NCBI GenBank assembly: GCA_015178975.1
Contig: WHVD01000025.1
Span: 744,001 to 808,000 of the forward strand
Source: Hysterangium stoloniferum
Taxonomy: Eukaryota > Basidiomycota > Agaricomycetes > Hysterangiales > Hysterangiaceae
Length of the DNA stretch: 64,000 nucleotides
Direction: 5' to 3'
Shown: positions 30,301 to 39,711 of the stretch, one piece after another
Numbering within the stretch: the stretch's first letter is position 1
How the letters are laid out: every line of letters begins with the position of its first letter
Made by a program: the position numbers and the translations under genes
The notes under the pieces: generated by a model
Seen by the model: only the letters and a program-made list of their open reading frames with translations
Database searches by the model: none
Told to the model about the DNA's origin: nothing

Positions 30301-30672
30301 ATAGCACAAGCCGGCACGCTTTCATGGATGCTTCGGCTCCCCGACAACATGCATGCAGTGCACCCGGTATTTCATGTATCTATGTTAGAACCTTGTGTTC
30401 CTAACAGTATACCGGATCGCATACAACCACCACCTCCACCTGTGATTATTGATGGGGAACCCGAATTCGAGATATCAGAAATCCTAGACTCAAAAATCGA
30501 CAATCGCCGACGCTCATGCAAATTACTTTATTTGGTCAAATGGGCTGGCTATGAAGGTACAGATGAAGAAACTTCATGGATCCTAGCTACAGAGCTCGGT
30601 AATGCCTCGGAAATCGTTTTAGGGTTTCACCAAGCTTATCCGAACAAACCCGGTCCTCTCAATTCTTCATAA
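27397..30672 (+). CDS. pol of chromovirus A: RT, RNase H, integrase, chromodomain
   Basis: A single frame of 1,091 codons. RT spans about residues 70-350 (KKDGSLRLCVDFRGLN, PFGLTNAP, then YLDD at about 283-286). RNase H follows (VETDALDYALAVI … YDVHDKELLAI). The integrase zinc finger (HDHPISGHFG … CKSCTTC) precedes the catalytic core (SMDFIEHLP, SDRGSEF, YHPEGDGQTER). The C terminus is a chromodomain (EISEILDSK … YLVKWAGYEGTDEETSW), which in chromoviruses steers integration towards modified histones. A nine-unit 21-bp repeat lies inside the RT coding sequence. The enzymes copy element RNA into DNA and insert it; they act in virus-like particles and in the nucleus. Confidence 0.92.
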   Translation: MDPSCSGSRAFTVNLKIDEVTGRFASPVTEPIADLEGVPEKYHEFADVFSKQKADRLAPHRPYDLKIDIEDGSHPPLGPVYPLSQSELSAIRDFLDEHLAIGFIRPSKSPYGAPVLFVRKKDGSLRLCVDFRGLNVITRKDKYPLPLISDLLDAPRKARIYTKIDLKHPYHLVRIAEGDEWKTAFRTRYGSFEWLVMPFGLTNAPSVFQRFINDVFSDLLNVFSDLLDVFSDLLDVFSDLLDVFSDLLDVFSDLLDVFSDLLDVFSDLLDVFSDLLDVFVIVYLDDILIFSEDPTPHDGHVREVLRRLRKHGLFANGKKCSFDVDTVEYLGFMMGPDGLHMDDSKIQVIQDWPEPQKVKDIQSFLGFANFYRRFIHNYSKITVPLTRLTRKDAPWNFSEECRSAFQELKSAFTSAPILSHWKPDVQLIVETDALDYALAVILSILDTDGEVHPVAFLSRTFSAPELNYDVHDKELLAIFEAFKTWRHYLEGSAHPVDVITDHKNLVYFSTTKLLTRRQARWSEYLSAFNMVIRFRPSHLGGKPDAMTRRWDIYPKEGSSDYATVNPHNFKPMFSSEQLSASIRATYLIHPVLRSVILMDTEKLHQDILSAIPLDPVTKAHFDNPSDPNQPRWSLDSQGFIRLDNRIYIPDSDTLRLRILQHKHDHPISGHFGLNKTLSLIRREYTWPGIRDFVKHYCKSCTTCLRSKSQRHKPYGLLKQLPIPEKPWNSISMDFIEHLPASEGHTAILVVVDRLSKQSIFIPTYDTITSVQLAELFVTHVFSKHGVPSHVTSDRGSEFVSHFFRSLGKALDMKLHFTSGYHPEGDGQTERMNQTLEQYIRVYCNYQQDNWKSLLPLAEFAYNNAPNATTGISPFFANKGYNPNIAIHPERDLASARAQDFVTNLDELHQELRKTIAMAQERYQQSADKNRLPPPDFKIGDRVFIKAKFFRTTRPSKKLSEKYLGPFEVIAQAGTLSWMLRLPDNMHAVHPVFHVSMLEPCVPNSIPDRIQPPPPPVIIDGEPEFEISEILDSKIDNRRRSCKLLYLVKWAGYEGTDEETSWILATELGNASEIVLGFHQAYPNKPGPLNSS
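28036..28227 (+). repeat. 21-bp tandem repeat inside the RT coding region
   Basis: Nine units of GACGTCTTTTCCGACCTCCT plus C, nearly perfect, encode a repeated DVFSDLL. They stay in frame and end about 15 bp before the YLDD codons. Such uniform units point to recent slippage or unequal exchange. Confidence 0.95.
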
Positions 30673-30768
30673 GTCTATCACGCGGTACCTGACCTTTTTC
30701 CGACTATGCCTTATGTTTTCATGCTATGATTTGTTTGTTTTAAAGAAAAACCAATATAATTTCACTAT

Positions 30769-31668
30769 CTAAGTTTCTCCCTCTACAACTTCTCCCTCCT
30801 CTCCGGCCTCCGAACCCTCCTCCGCACCGACAGCCACCGATACCACACCACCGACCTTCTCCGAAACCCCAATTTCATGCCCATTGCAACTCGAGACTTC
30901 CAAATACTGCTCAAGTTGACCACCAAGAGACTCGATAACACTGGTCTGTTTCTCCAGCCCGACGCCCAAGAGTCGCAATTGCTCAGTTATGAGCCCTTGT
31001 TGTCGCAACGTCTCATATCGGTACCGACTCATCTCCGAGAAGTAGGTCCGCATGAGGCGGTTTTGCTCTTCTAGAGCATCGGCCTGTCGCTCCTGGAATG
31101 AACCATCGGCCCCCGGGAAAACACACCCAAGCTTCTGATCAGCGCACTCTTGACAAGTGCGGCCCCAACCATTGGTCCGGGGATGACAGGTTCGACCCCG
31201 TTTCGTGCACCGATTGCACTTGGGGTCATTTTCGGGCCCCGCCTTGGGGGCCTGCTTTTGTTTCTATAGGAAAAATTATTTAGGAAGTCTTATTTAAGGA
31301 AATCAAACCCACCCTGGGGCTCGACGGCCCCGGTGCATCCTCCTCGTCCTCCTCTCCCTCTTCGTCATCAGACTCCGAAGGCATTGCAGCCTTGCGCTAA
31401 CAAATATTGTCAGTAAGGTTCTCAAAAGACACCAGAGCTGACTTACTTTTCCCTCCCGCGCCCGATCGGCCTCCTGCTGCTTGTTCTTTGCAAGCACTGC
31501 TTCCCAGTGCTTGCACGCGGCCTCTTCTGCCGCCTGTTTCTTCTCCTCGGCCTCGATGGCCGCCAACTCCTCCTTCTCCTTCCCTTCCTCCTCTTCACGT
31601 GCCTTTTTCTTCTGCTCGAGTATACACCGACGCTCCTTCGCGTTCGCCGTACCACTTGGCACCGACAT
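30769..31668 (-). CDS. antisense Zn(II)2Cys6-type accessory gene inside element A
   Basis: Lies between pol and the 3' LTR on the opposite strand to the element. Three exons: 31668-31447 (74 codons), 31396-31313 (28 codons) and 31263-30769 (164 codons and stop). They are separated by 50- and 49-bp GT-AG introns (donors GTAAGT and GTGGGT), and every junction is phase 0. Exon 1 is a Lys/Glu-rich likely coiled coil and exon 2 is acidic. Exon 3 begins with six cysteines in the spacing C-x2-C-x6-C-x10-C-x2-C-x6-C (residues about 118-149), with Lys/Arg between Cys2 and Cys3 and a Pro in the middle loop. That is the Gal4-type binuclear zinc-cluster pattern of fungal transcription factors. A second probable coiled coil (about 160-225) and an acidic Gly/Val/Glu tail follow. 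Likely a nuclear DNA-binding protein (inference). An upstream in-frame ATG at 31722 is possible; the chosen ATG follows a possible acceptor. Confidence 0.72.
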
Positions 31669-31895
31669 TGGCGCAACTGTTAACCTAACCGGGAAGGGTT
31701 TTGACCCCGAGCCTATGGTCATGGTGGTTAAAGGAAGGGAAGTAAAATTTCAAGCGCCAGGAACCCTCAAACTTTTATATGCAAATTTTTGCCGAGTCAC
31801 ATGATGTTTTGACACACCCAGCCGTACCCGACAAGTTTTACGTACGGGATCTAGATTTTCAGCCTCCTTGGGATTTCGGCCAAAAGGGGAGATAC

Positions 31896-32617
31896 TGTTA
31901 CGACCGTGTCGCAACCCTATCGGTCCCGAGGTTATCGCCACTTGTCAACGTTTCAAGTCATCCTCTCGGAAACCATCGGCCCCGAAGCTGACAAATGTTT
32001 TCGTGAAGATCAAACTCCGTTTACGCCCACGTCAAAACAACTCGTATTGTCTGGTCAAACTTTGATACGTCCCCTTTATTATGTTGATCCGTTCAATCTT
32101 ATGTTTCGCATATGTCTATCTATATTTGTAGTCCTTGAACTATTTCCTTTTATCGTAATCCCGCTCTCGGTTATCATCGGCCTCCGAACTAATCATAAAC
32201 TTCCCGTTCCTAGTCAAGCTTATTGTTAATACCGTGTTCCGCCCTTCTCCCCATTAGTATTTTCCAGATGCCTGTTACTTGTATATGAACCCACTGTAGT
32301 TGTAGTTACTAGGCAATCAGAATATTGACTCAGAATACCCTCATACGCCTGTATCAGTCTCATACTAAGAATCCCCCCATCCGCCTTCGCGTGCGCTCGC
32401 CCACTCCCGGCCCCGACCCCTTGGCCCGACGCTCGACTTGTCCTTCGATTCCGATGGGTATCACGCCGAAAGGTACTCACTAGGATTAGTCTTCGCCCAC
32501 CCAAAATTTAAGGACATCCTACGGATATTTGCGAGGGCGCAGCACATAAGCTGAAGCCAAGTCCTTCCGATCGGTCCCTGTCGGCCACTGACATTAGTCA
32601 GTTTTCAGTTCTTAACA
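31896..32617 (+). repeat. 3' LTR of element A
   Basis: 722 bp with the same ends as the 5' LTR. It is preceded by the polypurine tract and followed by the TSD TATCT. The shared LTR box is at 32533-32564. Confidence 0.92.
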
Positions 32618-34740
32618 TATCTATTCATTTGTTCATCACTCCACATCGGCATCGCATTACTTATCTTTTACAGAACCCTTTTGTGTTTTCAGACATCACT
32701 CTGATTTCCAGATGCAAAGATAAGTTAATGGCCAAAGCTGATCCTGTTTTACTCAGATTCCACTCATTTTGCCCTGCTCCGATCCTTGTTTTGTCCTGCC
32801 CTTGGTTTGCTCGGCTCCCGATTATTTCCGGATATTCCGAATGGACTAATTTACCACTAGTCACCATACTCTCGGAATCCATCGGCTTCCGGAAATTCGC
32901 TATGTCTGCCATTTACCTTGATGGTATATTATGGATTCAAGTTCGCAATGTGTTGACCACCTAGTGCTTGGTTTTATTTACAGATATACCTTCCTAAACC
33001 ATTGCTCATAACTCCAAATTGACATCGCCTTGCTTACCCTTGGTCTTTGCCTCACCTTCGGACCTTTTTCGGGTCCCGACCTCTTTTCCGAACTTTTGTT
33101 TGGACCCTTTTCCGACCTACCCTTTGGTCCATGCTGTCCCATGCATGTTCCTTGCCTTGTCACTACCTTCCGACCCATTCTCCGACTATTCTCTGACTAT
33201 TAGGATTCCTCTCAACCTCTGCATTGATTCCTACAATGACTCTCCAGACTTTCCGGTTTTTTCGGCAGGTCAAACTCCGAGTCAGGAAGATTTTATGCAG
33301 TACGCATCTCTCATCAGCTTTGGCAACCTGGATACATTCCAAACTGCAATAGGCTCTCCGGTTCCCTTCTGGGACATTTTCTGGCTCTTTTCAGTTTCTC
33401 TGAGGAGCATTTATTTGTTTCCCTTGTGGAACAAATCTGGACGTCACCCCTTTGACTAGCAGTATGAGTTGCTTGATTATTTCTAGGATACCACTGTCTC
33501 ACCCACTATAATCCATTGATTTCCGGGTATTGAGCAGTAAATTTTCCAAAACTTCCGATGCCTCTCATTTGACTGTATTGGTCTGCTCTGAATATTTTCA
33601 GACATCTCTGGCCTTCGGGCAACCCTTTGCCTTTCTGGGCATTTCTGGCCTTTTGGTACCTCTGGTCCCTTTTGGCGTGTTCTACTCTTTCAGTCAACTT
33701 TGGATTCTTTGGATTCCTTGGATTTCCGGATTTTCTGGAATCTTCGGACCCTTTGGATTTCAATTACCTGTTGAGTATATGCTCGTGAAGATCAGTTTAA
33801 TCTGGCTTTTCAGGCATCTCTGGCCTTCGGGCACCCATGGCCCTTCTGGGCCTGGCCTTTTCAGCATCTCTGGTCTTTTGGCTTACCACTCTCTCACTTA
33901 AACTCGGATTCCATGGTTTCTTCCGAACTTTCTGGAACCCTCGGAACTTTTGGATTCTTCGGACTTCCGGACATTCCGGAATTTCCAGACCCTTTGGATC
34001 CTACATATTTGTTGAGTGATTGTTTGCTGAGATCAGTTAATCCGGCCTTTCAGGCACTTTTGGCCTTCGGGCAACCCTCAGCCCCTTTTTCGGGCACCCC
34101 TGGCCTCTTTTGGCACTCTTGGCCTTCGGGCAACCCTCGGCCCTTTTGGGCACCTCAAGCCTTTTGGCATATTCGGCCTTTTAGGCATTTATGGCTGTTT
34201 TCAGCATGTTCAACACTTTCACTTAACTTCGGATTCCTCAGATTTCCGGACTTTCCGGAATCCTCAGACCTTTCCGTTCCCAATTATCTGTTGAGTGTTT
34301 GCTTGCCAAAAATCAGTTTAATCCAGCCTTTCAGGCAAACTTTGGCCTTCGGGCAATCCTAGCCTTTTGGATCCCTGGCCTCTCTTCCGACCTTTTCAGC
34401 CCTTTTGTCCAACTTCAAATTCTGTGAATTTTCAGACCTTCCGGAATCCTCGGACTTTCGAGAACTTTTGGATTTTCGGGATTTCTTGGCCTTTCCGAAA
34501 TCCGCAAATTTTGTGGAACCCCCAGACTTTCCGGAAACCTCAGACTGTCCGAATTTTAACTCCTTGTTGAGTTTTCCCTTCTTGCCATGATTGTTTTTAT
34601 CTTGGTTTTTTAGCATATATGGCCTTTTGCGCCATTCCAACCATTTTAGCATACTTGGTCTTTTGGCACCAATGTTTCAACTCAATTTCAGATTTCCGGA
34701 TTTTCCGATCTCTCCAAACTTTTGGAAACTTCAGATTCCA
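32618..34740 (+). repeat. interior of element B: non-coding, partly tandem spacer
   Basis: From about 33530 to 34700 units of roughly 240-280 bp repeat imperfectly. They are marked by TGTTGAGT…ATCAGTTTAATC near 33770, 34010 and 34289 (a weaker one near 34563), each followed by GGCCTTCGGGCA-like and TTTCCGGAATC-like blocks. Frames across it are Phe/Pro/Gly/Leu-rich by composition only. I see no gene. Confidence 0.6.
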
Positions 34741-34744
34741 AAAA

Positions 34745-35047
34745 TGCCATCACCCGGCCCTTCTCCAAATACCTTTCTGCCTTCAATATGGTCATTCCGC
34801 TTCCGTCCTGGCCGCCTTGGTGGAAAACCCGATATTATGACTAGATGATAGGACATCTATCTTAAAGAGGGGAGTAGCGACTACGCCACAGTTAATCTGC
34901 ATAATTTCAAGCCTATGTTTTCATCGGAACAACTGTCCGAGTTAATCCAAGCTACTTACCATATACATCCAGTCATGCACAGTGTTATCCTTATGGACAC
35001 CAAAAATTACATCAAGATATACTATCGGCAATTCCATTAGACCCAGT
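34745..35047 (+). pseudogene. pol remnant homologous to element A
   Basis: Matches element A pol around 28955-29255 (the end of RNase H and the start of the integrase region; shared GGAGTAGCGACTACGCCACA). It ends abruptly at the LTR beginning 35048. A broken fossil fragment; it may belong to B or to a separate lost copy. Confidence 0.8.
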
Positions 35048-35769
35048 TGTTAAGAACTGAAAACTGACTAAATGTCGGTGGCCAACAGGGACCGATCGGA
35101 AGGACTTGGCTTCAGCTTATGTGCTGCACCCTCGCAAATATCCGTAGGGGGCCCTTAAATTTCAGGCGGGCGAAGACTAATCCTAAAGAGCTCCTCTCGG
35201 CAAGATACCGATCGGAACCGAAGGACAAGTCGAGCGTCGGGCCAAGGGGTCGGGGCCGGGAGTGGGTGAGCACACGCAAAGGCGGATGGGGGATTCTTAG
35301 TATGAGACTGTTACAGACGTATGAGGGTATTCTGAGTCGATATTCTGATTGCCTAGTAACTACAACTACAGTGGGTTCATATACAAGTAACAGGCATCTA
35401 GAAAATACTAATGGAGAGAAGGGCGGAAAACGGTATTAACAATAAGCTTGACTAGGAACGGGAAGTTTATGATTAGTTCGGAGGCCGATGATAACCGAGA
35501 GCGGGATTACGATAAAAGGAAATAGTTCAAGGACTACAAATATAGATAGACATATGCGAAACATAAGATTGAATGGATCAACATAATAAAAGGGGACGTA
35601 TCAAAGTTTGACCAGACAATACGAGTTATTTTGACATGGGCGTAAACGGAGTTTGATCTTCGCAAAAACATACATCAGCTTCGGGGCCGATGGTTTCCGA
35701 GATGGTGACTTGGACATTGATAGGTGGCGATAACCTTGGGACCAATAGGGTTGCGACACGGTCGTAACA
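35048..35769 (-). repeat. A-family LTR, minus orientation, flanks unmatched
   Basis: 722 bp, reverse complement of the element A LTR (TGTTAAGAAC…GGTCGTAACA on the plus strand). The flanking pentamers CCAGT and ATATG do not match. The left neighbour is pol-like sequence and the right neighbour is the middle of LTR B. The shared box is at 35102-35133. Confidence 0.9.
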
Positions 35770-36585
35770 ATATGCCCGTATATACTTGTAGCCTGTGGAC
35801 TATTCCCTTTTCTCGTAATCCCACTCTCGGCTAAATCTCGGCTTCCAATCTTATCGTAACCTTCCGGTTCCTAGTCAAGCTTATTTGTCAATGCCGTTTT
35901 CCGCTCTTCCCTTAGTTAGTAGTTTCTAGATGCCGATAACTCGTATATAAGACCCACTGTAATGTAACTACTAGACAATCAGAATATCAACTTAGAATAT
36001 CAACTTAGAATATCAACTTAGATCAACTTAGATACCCCTCTAATTTCCGACTCCATTATCTATTCATGACCACCACATTTGGACTCCCTCCGATTTACGA
36101 TTTGACCTACATTTACGACTTCAACCTCTAATCTCCGACTCTCAGTCTCCGACTCTCAGTCTCTGACACTCTCAGTCTCTGACACTCTCAGTCTCCGACT
36201 CTCAGTCCCCGACTCTCAGTCCCCGACTCTCTCAGTCTCCGACTCTCTCAGTCTCCGACTCTCTCAGTCTCCGACTCTCTCAGTCTCCGACTCTCTCAGT
36301 CTCCGACTCTCTCAGTCTCCAACACTCTCAGTCTCCGACTCTCAGTCCCCGACACTCTCAGTCTCCGACTCTTGGTCTCCAACCCCTCAGCCCACCCTCA
36401 ACTTATCCTTCGGTTTCTGATCGGTAGTTTACCGAGAGGTTTACTTGACAGGACTAGTTTTCGCCTGCCCGAAATTTAAGGACACCTGACGGTAACTTGT
36501 GAGGGCGCAGCACATAAGCTGAAGCCAAGTCCTTCCATTCGGTCCCTGTCGGCCAGCCGACATCTGTCAGTTTGTGCTCTTAACA
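35770..36585 (+). repeat. 3' LTR of element B (partial)
   Basis: Homologous to LTR B from about 23407 to 24949, with a far shorter minisatellite (36131-36378). Ends TTAACA, followed by the TSD GAGCC. The shared box is at 36501-36532. Confidence 0.9.
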
Positions 36586-37417
36586 GAGCCCAATCGTGAT
36601 GACCGATCATGTTGTTACCACACCGGTATCACCATTATTCAGACAGTCCCCAAATATGTTGACCCTGCCACATATATGTGGTGCCTTTTGTCTTCAACAA
36701 CTTCTACAGGTTTCCATAATTCCACTATGATATCATAGCTATCACCTGACTTGAAGATCTGAGCTGGTTGAGTCAGAAAATAGGCCCGAGATGGCCAAGG
36801 GTGGAAGCAGAATAGCTTCCAGGGCCAAATTTGGATGAAACCAGCTGCTTGGCTGTGGAAACAGCACATGTCAACTTGTAGACACATCGTCAAGTTGATT
36901 ATTACGTAATATCATGTGATAGAGCTGAAAAAGTGTGCATATATGCAGTGATTATGAGAAAAGGGGCCAAATCACTAAAGATAGATAAATTGGCTTATTA
37001 ATCTTAACTTTGGGCTGCTCTAGGCTTCAATTATGTAATGTGACATCATTTGAAGCTTTGAGTATGCAAAGTTAAAAGGAAATAGCCATATTCTTGGAAT
37101 AATAAATAAAATAAAATAAAATAAAGAGAAATAAATCCCAGAAAATCAAGGGTAAATTCATGAAGATATACTAGATACATCATAGTCAGCCAGGTCATTG
37201 CAGCATTATCTGGAGCATATTCGTATGTGCAGGGGATTGCGTCAAATGATGTGAGAGGTGAGGACAATTGACTTGAAAACTGCTGATCTTATGCGACTTC
37301 ATGCAATGGCATCAGGGGGCGATTCTGACAAAACACTGTCTAGCCAGGGTAACCAGTGGCTCCCTGGGATGTGCTCCCATTAAGACTCCACTGCCTTTGC
37401 AGATGGGGCCCATAACC
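36586..37417 (-). other. remaining interior of copia C next to its 5' LTR
   Basis: Holds one minus-strand frame at 36639-36893 (…FIQIWPWKLFCFHPWPSRAYF…), which sits where copia Gag would start but shows no motif I can name. The last 14 bp, GGGGCCCATAACC read on plus, form the PBS. Confidence 0.4.
37404..37417 (-). promoter_or_regulatory. copia primer-binding site (half-tRNA initiator Met type)
   Basis: On the minus strand GGTTATGGGCCC directly follows the LTR end (TAACA). It is the complement of the anticodon-loop stretch GGGCCCATAACC of initiator tRNA-Met, the known half-tRNA primer of copia elements. Confidence 0.7.
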
Positions 37418-37496
37418 TGTTAGATATTTTGGGAGTCTTAATGTATCAGGGCAAAGCACACTGTTGTATAATCCTTACTACATGATCTTTATATAC
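37418..37496 (-). repeat. 5' LTR of copia C (partial)
   Basis: Aligned with 18638-18718 (TGTTAGATATTTT…GGAGTCTTAATGTA). It stops at 37496, where the E-family LTR begins after the pentamer TATAC. Confidence 0.75.
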
Positions 37497-38280
37497 TGTT
37501 ATGACCAGAATTCCCACTGGACTCCTGGCACTAACTTATACACACCCACACCCTATATGCACCAATTGTCAGTTTACCGGAATTCCTGCCGGACTCCGTA
37601 CATCAGACTTGTCCATGTTCGACTTCATTATGTCATGTATCAGTCACCAGAATACCCACTGGACTCCATCCCTGTCTATGTCCGACCTCGTCCCACGCAT
37701 CAGTCACTGGACCCCACTCGGAAAACCTGTCATCCCTCTAACTGAGCCCCATTCCCATTTTAGTCAAATGACCTGTCACAATTCAGACTCCCCTCCCGCT
37801 CCATTTCCTGTTATGGTTTATGATTTGTCACTATTTGGAATCCGCTCCATTCTGTCCTGTTCCTAACACCAAATTGGTGTTTACTATTCCCGTTTTATGT
37901 TTTGCTCGTTTCATTTCATCATTACTGGATTTGGTATGACATTCACTCCACGGTCTATTTAAACTGGCAGATGTTGTACATACAATCCAGTCAGAAAATC
38001 AGCTTAGATTCCCCCCCAGTAATCTAATACATTTTCCACTCTAAATCCTACTTGAATTACACCGCTTACACTAGTCGGAGCCCACAGGCTCCGGCACATC
38101 TATCTCTCTCACCAATCTCAACTCACAACCCACGACCTCCGACCTACAACCCCTCGACCCCTCAACCCCAGCCCGGACTCCCCGGGATTCCCATCCACCT
38201 GTCTGAAATTGGACAACACGATCTAGCGAGGGCACAGCCTATAAGCTGAAGCCAAGTCCTACCAGATATTCCATGGGTTT
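37497..38280 (+). repeat. E-family LTR (3' end cut by the F-family LTR)
   Basis: Starts TGTTATGACC. A likely core promoter (TCTATTTAAAC) is followed by AATCCAGTCAGAAAATCAGC, and the shared box is at 38228-38259. An inverted relative is at 39600-40246. About 37497-38043 aligns with 39712-40246 reversed. Confidence 0.75.
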
Positions 38281-39237
38281 TGTTAAGTTCCAGATCTCAG
38301 GGCAGAATTTCCGATGGATATTCCGGATACTTCCCAGAAATATGTCCTCGGAGTTTCGGAGAATTAGTCCGGGAGTTTCCGGGGATTAGTAATGGGAGTA
38401 TCGGAATAATACCAGAGTACAGATGGACTTGGCTTCAGCTTATGTGCTGCGCCCTCGTGCACTCACTCGGGTGTCCATATTTCAGAGGATGAATATATGT
38501 CGGAATGTTTACAGATACTCGGAAGTTCTGGGAGTTCCGGATATCCGGAGTCCAGAGAGTTCCGAAGATTGAGCGTACAGAAAGACAGAAGAGATACAAA
38601 CTAATTCGAGATTAAAACTAAAGAGTAAGTACATGGCTATGGAAGACTATATAGATGTTCCAGTAATTGTACTACAAATCTAGAAGTATAATAAGACAGA
38701 TTAGGATGAAGATTCCGAAACGGGAATACAACAAGAACAATAAACAAGTGAATGAATAACTGTTAACCTGTCAGTTACTAAATACGGAACAAGGATGAGG
38801 TTCGGAAATATGGAAACTATAAATGTTCCATAGTTGGAAGTCAGGTCGGATTTTGAGGTGGATGTCAGAAAGTCGGATTGGAGACTTGGGGTGGAAAGTC
38901 AGATCAGAGATGGGAGTCTGACCAGGAGTCTGACCGGGAGTCTGACTGGATGTCTGACCGGGAGTCTGACTGGATGTCTGACCGGGAGTCTGACTGGATG
39001 TCTGACCGGGAGTCTGACTGGATGTCTGACCGGGAGTCTGACCGGATGTCTGACCGGATGTCTGACTGGAAGTCACCTTGAAGGGATGAGGTTCAGGTTC
39101 CAGTGGATTCCAGATCTTGATACTGGTCCGGAAGATGGTTCAGACCCAGAGATAATATCTGGGAAATACTCCGAAGAGTTTCCGGGAATGGATCTTTACA
39201 GGTTTCTCTGGAGACCCGCCCTGTACATATCCTAACA
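38281..39237 (-). repeat. F-family LTR
   Basis: Plus-strand ends TGTTAAGTTCC…TCCTAACA (957 bp). The shared box is at 38425-38457. Relatives lie at 55930-56283, at 57034-57327 with 58730-58941, and at 59129-59980. No TSD was found (GGTTT and CTAAT). Confidence 0.75.
38911..39075 (+). repeat. 24-bp minisatellite in the F-family LTR
   Basis: About six to seven units of GGAGTCTGACTGGATGTCTG plus ACCG, with small variants. It lies within the LTR and is absent or much shorter in the other F copies. Confidence 0.9.
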
Positions 39238-39711
39238 CTAATCATCTAAGTTCCCCCAGCCTCACAGCTACCCTTTAGGCTTATTAATTACATAATAAAC
39301 CTAATAAGTATTCTTACTGAAGTCCCTGCCAATACTAGATTATTCAAGGCCCAGCCCTAAGTTTAGTGAATTAATCAGGTACAAGCACTCAAATAATCCA
39401 ACACATATTATTTTCTCTATTAATAAATTATTTAACACCTTGTTAAATAACTATTAATAGTTACAAATAAGCATACAAGAATCCGAAGCTTTATATCGGG
39501 TGACACTCTAGTTCTCACTAGTGTGAATGAGCAGAAACTGGTTGAATGAGAATCATCCTAATTATAGTGTTTTATCCGCCACTATACAGCGGTACAGACT
39601 CCCCACATCCAATCAAAGCAGTTGATGGGCATATCTTTCATTGCCACAGGACAAGGTACAGGTAAATAGTGGTGTGTTTCAAAGAGGAGATTTAGAGCAG
39701 AAAAGGTACTG
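39238..39711 (+). repeat. D-family fragment and unassigned LTR debris
   Basis: 39245-39535 matches the reverse complement of 22384-22680. The remainder to 39711 partly belongs to the inverted E-family LTR on its right. Confidence 0.55.

Larger units (their letters stand above)
24990..32617 (+). mobile_element. element A: Ty3/gypsy chromovirus (Tf1/sushi type), both LTRs, TSD TATCT
   Basis: Identical-length LTRs (722 bp) at 24990-25711 and 31896-32617 differ at about 15 positions by eye, nearly all transitions, so roughly 98% identical and fairly young. TATCT flanks the unit at 24985-24989 and 32618-32622. Parts in order: self-priming PBS, Gag with a CCHC knuckle, aspartic protease, RT, RNase H, integrase with HHCC and DDE parts, C-terminal chromodomain, an antisense accessory gene, polypurine tract (AAAAGGGGAGATAC) and LTR. 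Pol is one long open frame. The gag/protease part has a handful of breaks. Confidence 0.93.
23163..36585 (+). mobile_element. element B: long-LTR, apparently non-autonomous Ty3/gypsy-type element, TSD GAGCC
   Basis: The 5' LTR is 23163-24949 and the partial 3' LTR is 35770-36585. The duplication GAGCC is at 23158-23162 and 36586-36590. The self-primer-type PBS (24952-24962) follows the 5' LTR. Its own interior (24950-24989, then 32618 to about 35047) is mostly tandem non-coding sequence plus one pol-like remnant, so it resembles a LARD. Element A is inserted 40 bp inside the 5' LTR. The LTR ends and the PBS match those of A, so A-type enzymes could have moved it (inference). Broken. Confidence 0.85.
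18638..37496 (-). mobile_element. element C: Ty1/copia LTR retrotransposon fossil, host of the nest
   Basis: Read on the minus strand, the 5' LTR is at 37418-37496 (cut on its far side by another element) and the 3' LTR at 18638-18802. A primer-binding site directly follows the 5' LTR (37404-37417) and a polypurine tract precedes the 3' LTR (18803-18815). The LTR ends are TGTTGGAG…ATCTAACA. Own internal sequence that can be seen is small (18803-18989, parts of 22013-23162, and 36586-37403). It is badly decayed, with many breaks. Elements H and B are inserted in it. Confidence 0.7.

Noticed and set aside
31186-31200. B-box-like GGTTCGACCCC suggesting a tRNA gene
   Set aside because: It lies inside the antisense exon (the Arg-Gly-Arg-Thr codons read backwards) and no tRNA fold surrounds it.
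33530-34362. Long plus-strand frames of 123 and 149 codons inside element B
   Set aside because: They are compositional (Phe/Pro/Gly/Leu), follow the DNA tandem units and contain no domain.
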